This document shows positions 16,201 through 23,139 of a DNA stretch of 64,000 bases, piece by piece. Made by a program: the position numbers and the translations under genes. The notes below the pieces were generated by a model, which saw only the letters and a list, made by a program, of their open reading frames with translations, was not told the DNA's origin and searched no databases. Origin of the DNA: an uncultured Ruminococcus sp. (lineage in GTDB: Bacteria; Bacillota; Clostridia; Oscillospirales; Ruminococcaceae). The stretch lies in assembly GCA_910584195.1 (NCBI GenBank), contig CAJTYV010000006.1, positions 46,644 through 110,643 of the forward strand. The letters are read 5' to 3'. Numbering within the stretch: position 1 is the first letter of the stretch; each line of letters begins with the position of its first letter.

Positions 16201-17121
16201 ATCCATTACAGAAGGAGATACCCAGTTGCCGTTGCCGTTAAAGCCTTCTTTGAGAAACCATGCGGGAGTCTGACTGTGCCATACAAACGCATGACCGCGG
16301 AACGCAAGACCGTTCTTTGCCGCAAAGTCGGCAATAGCAGAACAATTGTCAAGGCTTACGTTGATATTTGTATCTGTAGAACCGTTTGCTCTGAGAACAG
16401 CGTCAGCCTTTGTTTCGTTCTCACATTCAACAGCATTGTAATCCTTCAGGAAATTTGCTGTGATTGCGGAATTTCTGATAGTTCCTCCGTTGAGGATATT
16501 ACCTACGCGGAAGCCGTATCCGTTGAAAGCGTCTTTAAGACCGCCATCCGCCGCATAAGCCTCGATAGTTTTATTGTCTTTTGATGAGATGACAACATTG
16601 TCAAAAACAAAATCATTTGTAGATTCTGTTGTAATTGTTATTTCGTATTCGTAAGTATTTTTGGGGGCTTTATATGAAGCGGAAATTTCTGTCCATTCGC
16701 CGGCTTTTACTTTTTTTTCAGCGAGTTCAACAGTTGAAGCCTCTTCTGTTGCCTCATCTTTATAGAGAAGTGAAATGTGGAAAACTTCATCTTTTTCGGA
16801 TTTTACCTGTACGCTGTAATCGTACTTTACTCCGCCCCAAAGATAAAATCCTTTTGATGATACTGCGCCTGCGTCTGAAGAAGTACGATCACTTACGAGC
16901 ATACCTCTTGAATTATCGAAACCAATGCCGTCAATGGCTTCAACATATGAATCAATATCGCTTCCGTGCCAGCCCTCATAGGTGACTTCGAAGTCATTGC
17001 GGACTGCTTCGGTCGCTATGGTCTGCATACTTGCAAGCTGCGGCATAACAGTGAAACTGCTTGCCAAGCAGATTGCCGAGGTTGCAGCTGCTATAAGCCT
17101 TTTTCTGTTCAATTTAATCAT
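13261..17121 (-). CDS. Secreted modular xylanase: CBM22 - GH10 - CBM22 - dockerin - GH43 - C-terminal CBM6-like domain
   Basis: 1286 residues. A signal peptide covers about 1-37 and a first CBM22-like domain ~40-185. GH10 spans ~195-545, with acid/base E338 in DVCNE and nucleophile E465 in VSELDI. A second CBM22 spans ~566-725. A dockerin (GDTDFDGTIEALDMVNARKA, ADVDRSGKVEINDLVLLQEY) spans ~738-793. GH43 runs ~815-1150 with the N-terminal aspartate in ADPGFMVY. The final ~130 residues look like a CBM6-type beta-sandwich. It probably joins endo-xylanase with xylosidase/arabinofuranosidase action on a cellulosome. Its start has AAGGGATG upstream, as in the GH30 gene. Proteins with this order resemble Ruminococcus xylanases. 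Confidence 0.92.
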   Translation of the reverse strand: MIKLNRKRLIAAATSAICLASSFTVMPQLASMQTIATEAVRNDFEVTYEGWHGSDIDSYVEAIDGIGFDNSRGMLVSDRTSSDAGAVSSKGFYLWGGVKYDYSVQVKSEKDEVFHISLLYKDEATEEASTVELAEKKVKAGEWTEISASYKAPKNTYEYEITITTESTNDFVFDNVVISSKDNKTIEAYAADGGLKDAFNGYGFRVGNILNGGTIRNSAITANFLKDYNAVECENETKADAVLRANGSTDTNINVSLDNCSAIADFAAKNGLAFRGHAFVWHSQTPAWFLKEGFNGNGNWVSPSVMDKRLESYIKNVFNAFATQYPTLNLYAYDVCNECISDDSSRTANNGGAREPGDNNVEGGKSAYVAVYGDNSFIEKAFTYARKYAPEGCKLFYNDYNEYWDHKRDCIINTILKPLSAKGLIDGMGMQSHIDAGYNTFSGTVNYLKAMDMFLDLGLEVHVSELDISLDNGQTLNDQADKYEAIFKHAMEVNTKGTHPGRVTLLQVWGPNDANTWIQGDKSPTLYDKNNQPKAAYNKLMALGDGNGPLEGFEGGETPDPKPNDYGWWFQCGFEDGVQNWSDRGGNKVSQSNAEHYTEWGSNSLLVSNRENAWQGASYSLNSRIFKAGEAYSFSAHVKQKSGENVKFMMKIEYKDGSGETAYDEVANVIAPDDTWAQLINTSYTIPADASDVKIYIETEESLTDFYIDEAIGAVDGTGIAGEGQPDVPIDPSLIILGDTDFDGTIEALDMVNARKAVVGEITDAAILKAADVDRSGKVEINDLVLLQEYLLGKISAFPDNRPAIDTSAMEAVFKGVNIAESWKKEGENNVLWTHRFGADPGFMVYKDRLYVFTTNDAVEYNSNGEIQTNTYNSGTINCFSSADLVNWTDHGAIPVAGKNSRTENGAAKWASYAWAPDAAWKTINGKDKFFLYFADSAGGIGVLEADSPEGPYRDPIGKALINKSTPGFNDVLWLFDPAVLVDDDGTGYLYVGGGVPDGKAADPGTARAVKLGADMTSLSGEYARMNPPYLFEDSSILKVGDTYYYSYCTNWSTGGNPYGFNNAEIAVMTSKNPLGPFTYKGIALKNPAAYQLDGGGNNHHSIVEFKGKYYVLYHSRNQSRAMNIQAKNSDGTTDLGGNYRSCHLDEASFSNGMISASGSMKGVSQIETLDPYKTVQAETMSSQSKGISVKGLQDTKVIGKKGEWTKVSGVNFKNGVDSITIKASSSNGGKIKICAGSPKGDVIGYAEPSSTMEAVTVPAVSDISGTKDIYFVFSGDVEFDSWSVK
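14944..15426 (-). repeat. CBM22-coding segment, partner of 10986-11453
   Basis: The DNA is near-identical to the CBM22 segment of the GH30 gene, including the shared DGTGIAGEGQPDVP linker into the dockerin. Confidence 0.8.
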
Positions 17122-17146
17122 CCCTTCATTAAAATTTCAGAAACCG

Positions 17147-17189
17147 AATTGCAGAAAGAGGTTAAAATAGACATAATTTTTCTGCAATT
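17147..17189. promoter_or_regulatory. Inverted repeat AATTGCAGAAA in the GH10 gene leader
   Basis: AATTGCAGAAA (17147-17157) and its exact reverse complement (17179-17189) are separated by 21 bp inside the transcribed leader of the GH10 gene. AATTGCAG also occurs at 17262-17269 and, downstream of the regulator promoter, at 17330-17337. It may be a regulator site or a leader hairpin. Confidence 0.5.
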
Positions 17190-17227
17190 AGATTTCTTTT
17201 TGTGCGTTTCGTTTTTATCGCATTCTT

Positions 17228-17280
17228 ATTATACAACATTCACAAAATATTCACAACCCACAAATTGCAGAATAGGTGGA
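17228..17280 (-). promoter_or_regulatory. Promoter and upstream box of the GH10-GH43 gene
   Basis: Reverse-strand TTGTGA (17251-17256), a 17-bp spacer and TATAAT (17228-17233). The sequence through the -35 to about 17280 is conserved with the GH30 promoter (TTCACAAAA, ACAACCCA, then TTG.AG...TAG.TGGA), beyond what core promoters need. Confidence 0.75.
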
Positions 17281-17298
17281 TAAAATGAAGATATTTTC

Positions 17299-17327
17299 TT
17301 GATTTTTTTAAAATTTCGTGATATAAT
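17299..17327 (+). promoter_or_regulatory. Promoter of the sensor/AraC regulator
   Basis: TTGATT (17299-17304), a 17-bp spacer and TATAAT (17322-17327). An AAATTGCAG motif follows at once (17329-17337), similar to 17261-17269 on the other promoter, which would suit autoregulation. Confidence 0.7.
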
Positions 17328-17398
17328 AAATTGCAGGTATTATTGGATCGATAGAGTTACAGCAATTCCTGTAACCAAGTGAAACGGGGTGTTGTTTT

Positions 17399-19621
17399 AT
17401 GTTGAACGGAAAACCTTTGATAGCGGTAGTGGCGACTCGTGTATCGAAGCGTGAGCAGCGTATTATGCTTGACGGGATAATGAATCGCGCTGACAGACTG
17501 GGGTATTATACGGCAGTTATATCAAATATTTATAATTTTACGGATTTTAATGAGTATTTCGGTCATATCGAGGTGGAAAACAAGATATACGAGCTTGCGG
17601 AATCCGACAGGATAGACGGTATAATTTACATGGCGGAATCAATTGTAGGCACACAGATGCACAGGTTTATTTATAATAAAATTAAAAATAATAACGTGCC
17701 TGTGATAATTACCGGAACGGAAGACGAGGGTCATATATGTATAAATAACGATGTTCGGGAAGATTTCAGAAATATTGCCCGTCATCTTACAGATGTACAC
17801 GGTTTTACGGATATACATGTTCTTACAGGTCAGGAGCATATAGAGACTTCTCACGAGAGAGTTGAGGGTATACGCGATGAACTTCGGGATAAAGGTATTG
17901 AGCTGCCTGAGAAAAACGTGATATACGGCAATTTCTGGACGACCTCGGGCGAAGCTGCCGCAAAGGAATACATAGAGGGCAGACGGAAATTTCCGCAGGC
18001 GATAATATGCTGCAACGATTATATGGCGTATGGACTTATAGATACATTTTTGGCACATGATATAAACATTCCGGACAAAGTTACGGTTATCGGATATGAA
18101 TATTCGGGCGATCGGTTTTATCATTCACCCATACTTACAACTTATTTTCGCAACAGAGCTGCAATCGGAGAAAGGGCGGTAAGCGAGCTGCATAATATCC
18201 TTACAGGAGAGAATCCGAAGGAAATTTCCCTTGACGGCTGTATGATAAGCGGCGATACGTGTTCATGCGGCGTTGATAAAAAGTATCTCCGTGAGGAATT
18301 GGAGGAAGTACGCCGTGAACAGTTCCACAACAGTATGACTATATGCGGAAATTTCGAACAGCAGCTAGCCCTTTGCCGTTCGCTGAATGACTATATAAGG
18401 GCATTGCAGGATTACACCTACCTTATCCGTAATTTAAGCGGACTGTATCTTTGTCTTTACGAAAATTGGTGTAATCTGAAGAAAGAATCGCAGCTTGATG
18501 TAAGTTCAAATGATAAAATGATGACTTTGTACAGAATTATCAGTCCGATTCAAGTTGAATCGGAGCCTCATTTTTTCAGACGAAGCAATCTTTTTACCGA
18601 AGAACTTTACGGTGCGGGGGAGCGTATGTTTCTATATTTTGTGCCGATGTTTACAGATGGCATAGAATTGGGATACTTTATTTTTCAGTACACCGAACCT
18701 GACGGTTACGACCCTGTAACAATAGGCTGGGTTAACGCTGCGGTAAACGCACTTAACGTGCTGAGAATGAAAAATGATATAAATGAATTGCTGGAATACA
18801 ATAATCTTTCTGCATTTCACGATACTTTGACAGGTCTTTACAATAAGGAAGGACTTTTGCGCGAACTTGAAATTTCTTTGGGCAAGGCGGAAAATGAAGA
18901 CAGATTTTCCGCTGTTATGCTTAAATCCGGAGTATTTTCCGACTACAGCAGAATCGATGAAAAGGAGCAGCAGGTAAAGCTTGATATGGAGACGGCAGGA
19001 AGTCTGAAAAAGTTTGCAATGGACGGCAGAGCTTTCTGTGCAAGACTGTCGGGAGGAAGGTATGTGTATGCAGTTATCGGAAAAATTGCCGAGGATCATG
19101 ATAAAATTACCGCAGACAGGCTAAAGGCTCTTATTATGCATTCGCCGACGTTTAAATCATTTAAAAAATTAGATATGATAGTCAGCAGCGGAGTTACCGT
19201 TCCTGCTTCAGAAGCATCGCTCCCGGAAATCATTAAGAAGCTTTCCGAGGAGATAAACGATATGACCGCTGAACTGTACGAAAAACGGAAAAGCAGCGGT
19301 TACGGAAGCTATATAGATCTTAGGACGGCAGTATACGCGTTTCCCGAGAAAAAATGGGACGCCGAGGAGGTATGCCGTGAATTTCATCTGAGCTGCGGGC
19401 ACTTCCGTGCCGCTTATAAAAAGATATTCGGAATAAGTTTTCACCGTGATCTTATACAAAGCAGGATAACATTGGCAAAATACCTGCTAATGACAACTGC
19501 GCTGAATTTGCCGTCAATAGCGCAGAGATGCGGATATGACGACGATAAATATTTTCTGAGACAGTTCAGACAGCAAACGGGTGTAAGTCCGAATTCTTAC
19601 AGGAAGTTAGAAAATCCGTAA
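17399..19621 (+). CDS. Sugar-sensor / degenerate GGDEF / AraC-type regulator
   Basis: 740 residues. The first ~275 residues look like the LacI/GalR effector-binding fold (LIAVVATRVSKREQ, RIDGIIYM, PVIITGT, CCNDYMAYGL, VTVIGYEYSG) but without the usual N-terminal LacI helix-turn-helix. A middle region follows; about 470-630 begins like a GGDEF domain (DTLTGLYNKEGLLREL) but the catalytic GGDEF motif is replaced by SGGRYVYAV. The last ~90 residues are an AraC-type DNA-binding domain (VCREFHLSCGHFRAAYKKIFG, SIAQRCGYDDDKYFLRQFR). It is divergent from the xylanase genes and is the obvious candidate to control them in response to a sugar. No transmembrane segment is seen, so it is cytoplasmic. Confidence 0.8.
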   Translation: MLNGKPLIAVVATRVSKREQRIMLDGIMNRADRLGYYTAVISNIYNFTDFNEYFGHIEVENKIYELAESDRIDGIIYMAESIVGTQMHRFIYNKIKNNNVPVIITGTEDEGHICINNDVREDFRNIARHLTDVHGFTDIHVLTGQEHIETSHERVEGIRDELRDKGIELPEKNVIYGNFWTTSGEAAAKEYIEGRRKFPQAIICCNDYMAYGLIDTFLAHDINIPDKVTVIGYEYSGDRFYHSPILTTYFRNRAAIGERAVSELHNILTGENPKEISLDGCMISGDTCSCGVDKKYLREELEEVRREQFHNSMTICGNFEQQLALCRSLNDYIRALQDYTYLIRNLSGLYLCLYENWCNLKKESQLDVSSNDKMMTLYRIISPIQVESEPHFFRRSNLFTEELYGAGERMFLYFVPMFTDGIELGYFIFQYTEPDGYDPVTIGWVNAAVNALNVLRMKNDINELLEYNNLSAFHDTLTGLYNKEGLLRELEISLGKAENEDRFSAVMLKSGVFSDYSRIDEKEQQVKLDMETAGSLKKFAMDGRAFCARLSGGRYVYAVIGKIAEDHDKITADRLKALIMHSPTFKSFKKLDMIVSSGVTVPASEASLPEIIKKLSEEINDMTAELYEKRKSSGYGSYIDLRTAVYAFPEKKWDAEEVCREFHLSCGHFRAAYKKIFGISFHRDLIQSRITLAKYLLMTTALNLPSIAQRCGYDDDKYFLRQFRQQTGVSPNSYRKLENP

Positions 19622-19651
19622 GGAACGTTTCGCATAATTTCCTGTTCGTCC

Positions 19652-19687
19652 AAAAAAAACCGCCGTTATATAAAGACGGCGGTTTTA
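19652..19687. terminator. Bidirectional terminator between convergent genes
   Basis: AAAACCGCCGT pairs with ACGGCGGTTTT around a 9-nt loop, with A- and T-runs on the two sides. It serves the regulator gene (+) and the DtxR-like gene (-). Confidence 0.85.
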
Positions 19688-19696
19688 TGGAACAAT

Positions 19697-20083
19697 TTAA
19701 TAGTTATTTTTATGAACGTTTTTGCGAATTATTTTTCTTAGTCTGTCGCATGTTTCTTCCGGAAAAGTGGTCACGAAAGTAAGAGCCTGCTTATGCGCTT
19801 CTTCGTGAGAGAGTTTCAGGAATCGGCGGAAGAAAATATAAACCTCGTTAAAATTGCGGAAAATATCGCTTACCGCATCTTCGCCCTCGGAAGTAAGGGC
19901 AACGCTTATTCCGAAATCCTCGTATACAAGTCCGGAATTTGCGAGACAGCGCAGAGTCTTGCTTACGCTTGACCTTGATACTCCAAGGTGACGCGCTATA
20001 TCAACGCTTTTTACCTCGTCCGATACTGCCGCAAGCTCGTGAATTGCTATAATGTACTTTACTTGTGCCGCACAGTATTTCAT
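19697..20083 (-). CDS. DtxR/MntR-family-like transcriptional regulator
   Basis: 128 residues from ATG 20083, 10 bp after GGAGG; an in-frame GTG at 20089 is also possible. The N-terminal winged helix-turn-helix (VDIARHLGVSRSSVSKTLRCLANSGLV) and the following SEGEDAVSDIFRNF segment resemble DtxR/MntR/IdeR repressors. In those the dimerisation domain carries a conserved Glu-His metal pair after the alanine-rich helix; here that stretch reads ALTFVTTFPEE, so the pair seems lost. It may sense metal with other residues or not at all. No metal transporter is adjacent. Confidence 0.7.
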   Translation of the reverse strand: MKYCAAQVKYIIAIHELAAVSDEVKSVDIARHLGVSRSSVSKTLRCLANSGLVYEDFGISVALTSEGEDAVSDIFRNFNEVYIFFRRFLKLSHEEAHKQALTFVTTFPEETCDRLRKIIRKNVHKNNY

Positions 20084-20151
20084 TTTCACTTTTCCTCCTT
20101 TACTAAAGGTCTATTGTAATTTTAACGATTATACCCTGCAATAGAGACGGG

Positions 20152-20342
20152 TATAACCGCAGACGATGTCCCCCGAGTCTCGACTGTCGTCTCGGTCGGT
20201 GCTTCTGCTTCGCAGAGGTGTCCACCGGACACCCGCACCCTCTTAGGCGGGGAACATCTTTAGATTCAGTCGGAGATACAATCTCCGACTGAATTCGGCT
20301 TACTATCGTAAGCCGTCTGCTTGTTGAAAGCAGATCTTTGAA
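20152..20342 (+). repeat. ~190 bp multi-hairpin dispersed repeat, copy 3
   Basis: Full-length copy, almost identical to copy 1 (7219-7409). Differences cluster in loops, for example TGAC against TATC in the CGGCTTAC/GTAAGCCG hairpin. It fills the gap between pgsA (end 20351) and the DtxR-like gene (start 20083). Confidence 0.85.
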
Positions 20343-20350
20343 CCGGCGTT

Positions 20351-20935
20351 TTACTTATCCGAATCTATAAGGTGATAATAGCCTTTAAGGTAAATAAGTC
20401 CCGAAATCACCGTCAGGGCTGTGGAGATCCAGATAAGAGCAGGAATTATCAGTTTATCGGCTGCCGATACTATGAAGTTTGGAATATTGAAGCTGAAATC
20501 GTGGCAGACGCTCAGCCAAAACAGTGCGGCGATTATCGTAACCATTGTAAATGCGGTTTTCAGCTTTCCCCATATTCCGGCGGCAACTACAACGCCGCTG
20601 TCAGCCGCAAGAAGCCTAAGTCCCGAAACCATGAATTCTCTTGCGCTAATAATGATAAGGGGAACAGCGCCCATATGCACCTCATCAAGCTCTACAAAAA
20701 CCGTAAGAGCGGAAAGCACAAGTACTTTATCAGCTAATGGGTCGAGGAACTTTCCGAAATTTGTAACAAGGTTTCTTGACCGCGCGATTTTTCCGTCCAA
20801 AGCATCGGTTATAGAGGCGGCGGCGAAAATCAATAATGCTGTAAGAAAATGAAACGGGATGTCAAGATATATAAATAAGAGGAAAAACGGTATCAGCGCA
20901 ACTCTCAGCAAGGTCAGCTTATTTGGCAGATTCAT
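20351..20935 (-). CDS. pgsA: CDP-diacylglycerol-glycerol-3-phosphate 3-phosphatidyltransferase
   Basis: 194 residues with several membrane helices. The CDP-alcohol phosphatidyltransferase signature D-x2-DG-x2-AR-x8-G-x3-D-x3-D is fully kept (D44, D47, G48, A51, R52, G61, D65, D69). The enzyme makes phosphatidylglycerol phosphate in the membrane. The start overlaps the rimO end by 17 bp, so recX-rimO-pgsA is a translationally coupled operon. Confidence 0.95.
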   Translation of the reverse strand: MNLPNKLTLLRVALIPFFLLFIYLDIPFHFLTALLIFAAASITDALDGKIARSRNLVTNFGKFLDPLADKVLVLSALTVFVELDEVHMGAVPLIIISAREFMVSGLRLLAADSGVVVAAGIWGKLKTAFTMVTIIAALFWLSVCHDFSFNIPNFIVSAADKLIIPALIWISTALTVISGLIYLKGYYHLIDSDK

Positions 20936-22262
20936 TCTCTATCACTTCTCCTATCAAATCGTAATCAAGGGTATCCGTAATTCTGATTTTCACATAATCG
21001 CCTATGGTAAGGGGAGTTTCCGAGGTGAAGAACACCTTGCCGTCAATATCCGGAGCATCGGCGGCAGTACGCCCGAAGAAGCATTCGCCGAATCGGTCGT
21101 ATCCCTCAACGACTGCTTCAAATTCGCTGTCCATGAGTTTTTTGTTGTTATCACAGCTGATTTCAAGCTGCTGCTGCATAATAATGTCGGCGCGGTGAGC
21201 GGCGGTATCTTCGTCCGTCTGATTTGGAAAATCGGCAGCCTTTGTGCCTTCCTCAGCGGAATATGGGAAACAGCCAAGTCTGTCGAAGCGAATTCTCTGA
21301 ACAAATTCCGCTAAGTTGTTGAACTGCTCTTCACTTTCGCCGGGGAATCCCGTTATCAGCGTTGTACGCAGAATAACTCCCGGTACTTTTTCACGGATAT
21401 GACGGAACAGATCTTCCAGTTTTTTCTCATCGCCCCAGCGGTTCATGCTGCTGAGAATATTTCCTTCGCAGTGCTGGATAGGAATTTCAAGGTATTTCAC
21501 GAGTTTTTCTTCGGAAGCGATAGCGTCCAGAAGTTCGTCCGTAATTCGTTCAGGGTAGCAGTAAAGAGTACGTATCCATTTTAAGCCGTCAATTTTGCAA
21601 AGCTCTCTGAGAAGCTCCGGAAGCTTCGGTACTCCGTATAAGTCCTCACCGTAACGCGAGGTATCCTGAGCTATAACGACAAGCTCTGTTATTCCGTTTT
21701 CCGCAAGTTTTCGAGCCTCTGCCAGAACGTCCTCCATAGGAACACTGCGAAACTTTCCGCGGATCATAGGTATAGCACAGTAGGTGCAGCAGTTAGAACA
21801 ACCCTCGGCGATTTTCAGATAAGTAAAAAACGGCAGAGTAGAAATTATTCTGTCGCCCGTAAGTTCTGCGTCAAGCTTCGGAGCAAATTTAACAATACGT
21901 TCGCCTGCCATTACTTCGTTTAAAATGTCAACAATGTCTTTATTGTTCCCGATTCCGATAACGGCGTCGGCTTCGGGAAAAAGCTCTGCGGCTTCTTCCC
22001 TGTAACGCTCGGTAAGACAGCCTGTAATAACGATTTTTTTCAGAGTTCCGTCGTTTTTCAGCGCGGCAAGTTCAAGGATAGTTTCAATAGCCTCTTCTTT
22101 GGCGGACTTTATAAATCCGCATGTATTGACTACGGCAATATCGGCAAGCCCCGGTTCCGTAACAAGTTCATAGCCGTGTTTTTTCAGCTTGTAAAGCATT
22201 CTTTCGGAATCCACAAGGTTTTTTGAACAGCCCAGGGATACCATTCCAACTTTAATAGGCAT
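20919..22262 (-). CDS. rimO: Ribosomal protein S12 methylthiotransferase RimO
   Basis: 447 residues from the ATG at 22262, which follows AGAGGAAA; a TTG at 22283 in the same frame is a poorer start. N-terminal cluster cysteines are C12, C48 and C82. The radical SAM motif CxxxCxxC is C155, C159 and C162 (GCSNCCTYC). A C-terminal TRAM region follows. RimO adds a methylthio group to an aspartate of ribosomal protein S12. Its start lies inside the last codons of recX. Confidence 0.95.
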   Translation of the reverse strand: MPIKVGMVSLGCSKNLVDSERMLYKLKKHGYELVTEPGLADIAVVNTCGFIKSAKEEAIETILELAALKNDGTLKKIVITGCLTERYREEAAELFPEADAVIGIGNNKDIVDILNEVMAGERIVKFAPKLDAELTGDRIISTLPFFTYLKIAEGCSNCCTYCAIPMIRGKFRSVPMEDVLAEARKLAENGITELVVIAQDTSRYGEDLYGVPKLPELLRELCKIDGLKWIRTLYCYPERITDELLDAIASEEKLVKYLEIPIQHCEGNILSSMNRWGDEKKLEDLFRHIREKVPGVILRTTLITGFPGESEEQFNNLAEFVQRIRFDRLGCFPYSAEEGTKAADFPNQTDEDTAAHRADIIMQQQLEISCDNNKKLMDSEFEAVVEGYDRFGECFFGRTAADAPDIDGKVFFTSETPLTIGDYVKIRITDTLDYDLIGEVIENESAK

Positions 22263-22890
22263 AGTCTGTATTTCCTCTTTCAAAATATTCTTTCACGGCT
22301 CTGTTTATTTCATCATAGCCGTAGCCGTATCGGACAAGGGCGCTTTTCGCTTTTTCTACTGATTTACGGTCGGAGCTGTCGGTAAGATAGCGGCTGTATT
22401 TGGCGTTCAGCAGCTCTGTCAGATTTTCTTCGTAAAGATCTGCGTATTGCTGTAAAACTGTTTCGATCAGATCCTCGTCAAGACCTTTTTGCCGCATTTC
22501 GCGTTTTGCTCGGCGGTAACCGTATTTTTTGCCCTCTACGAATCGTCTGCCGAGTTTTTCGGCATAGCGTTTATCGTTGATAATTCCTGCTCTCGCAAGT
22601 TTTTTGACGACTTCGAGACAAAGGGCTTCATTTTTGTAGGTCTTAACGAGTTTATCGAAAATTTCCTCAGCCGAATAGTCGCGGTAATCCAGACGATAGA
22701 GGGCGTATTCGTAAGCTCTGCGGAAATTGGATGCATAAACGATTTTTCTAAGTTCTCCGCGTTCCAGTTTCATTCCTTTTGCAAGACTGAAATCGGTGAT
22801 AATATCGATATGCAGATACAGCTTTCTTTCGCCGTCAAGTTCCATTTCATAGGTAGTACCCTTGTATTGTGTTAATGACGTTATTTCCAT
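22252..22890 (-). CDS. recX: Recombination regulator RecX
   Basis: 212 residues, all-helical and highly charged, with the three-helix repeats of RecX (YALYRLDYRDYSAEEIFDKL, GIINDKRYAEKLGRRFVEGK, GYRRAKREMRQKGL). RecX binds and modulates the RecA filament. It lies downstream of recA, separated by a 161-bp inverted-repeat element. No clear Shine-Dalgarno precedes the ATG at 22890, so translation may be weak, which suits a protein needed in low amount. Confidence 0.9.
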   Translation of the reverse strand: MEITSLTQYKGTTYEMELDGERKLYLHIDIITDFSLAKGMKLERGELRKIVYASNFRRAYEYALYRLDYRDYSAEEIFDKLVKTYKNEALCLEVVKKLARAGIINDKRYAEKLGRRFVEGKKYGYRRAKREMRQKGLDEDLIETVLQQYADLYEENLTELLNAKYSRYLTDSSDRKSVEKAKSALVRYGYGYDEINRAVKEYFERGNTDYAY

Positions 22891-22968
22891 GTATTTCGTT
22901 ATATTTCAAAATCAGCGGCAGCTCCGCACATAGCAAATTTTACGGTTTTGCGCAATGCTGCCTTTAGT

Positions 22969-23129
22969 AGACCTCCTCGAAAACTAAAACGCACTGTCTG
23001 ACTTGTCTTTTTTGTGTCATGTTTCGTCAGCTTTCCTTGCAATACATACAGTATTCCTGCGGAAACCTGACTTTGCCTGACACCAAAAATCCTGCGTTAT
23101 CCGGCACTTTTTAGTTTCCGAGGAGGTCT
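22969..23129. repeat. 161 bp element with 21-bp terminal inverted repeats
   Basis: The left arm (22969-22989) and right arm (23109-23129) are complementary at 20 of 21 positions (AGACCTCCTCG.AAACTAAAA). Inside, further complementary pairs are nested (GTGTCA/TGACAC, GTCAG/CTGAC, TTTCC/GGAAA, AATAC/GTATT), so the transcript can fold into one long hairpin. It separates recA from recX. It is MITE-like in form but carries no coding capacity; it may also work as an attenuator. Confidence 0.8.
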
Positions 23130-23139
23130 GATTCATCGC

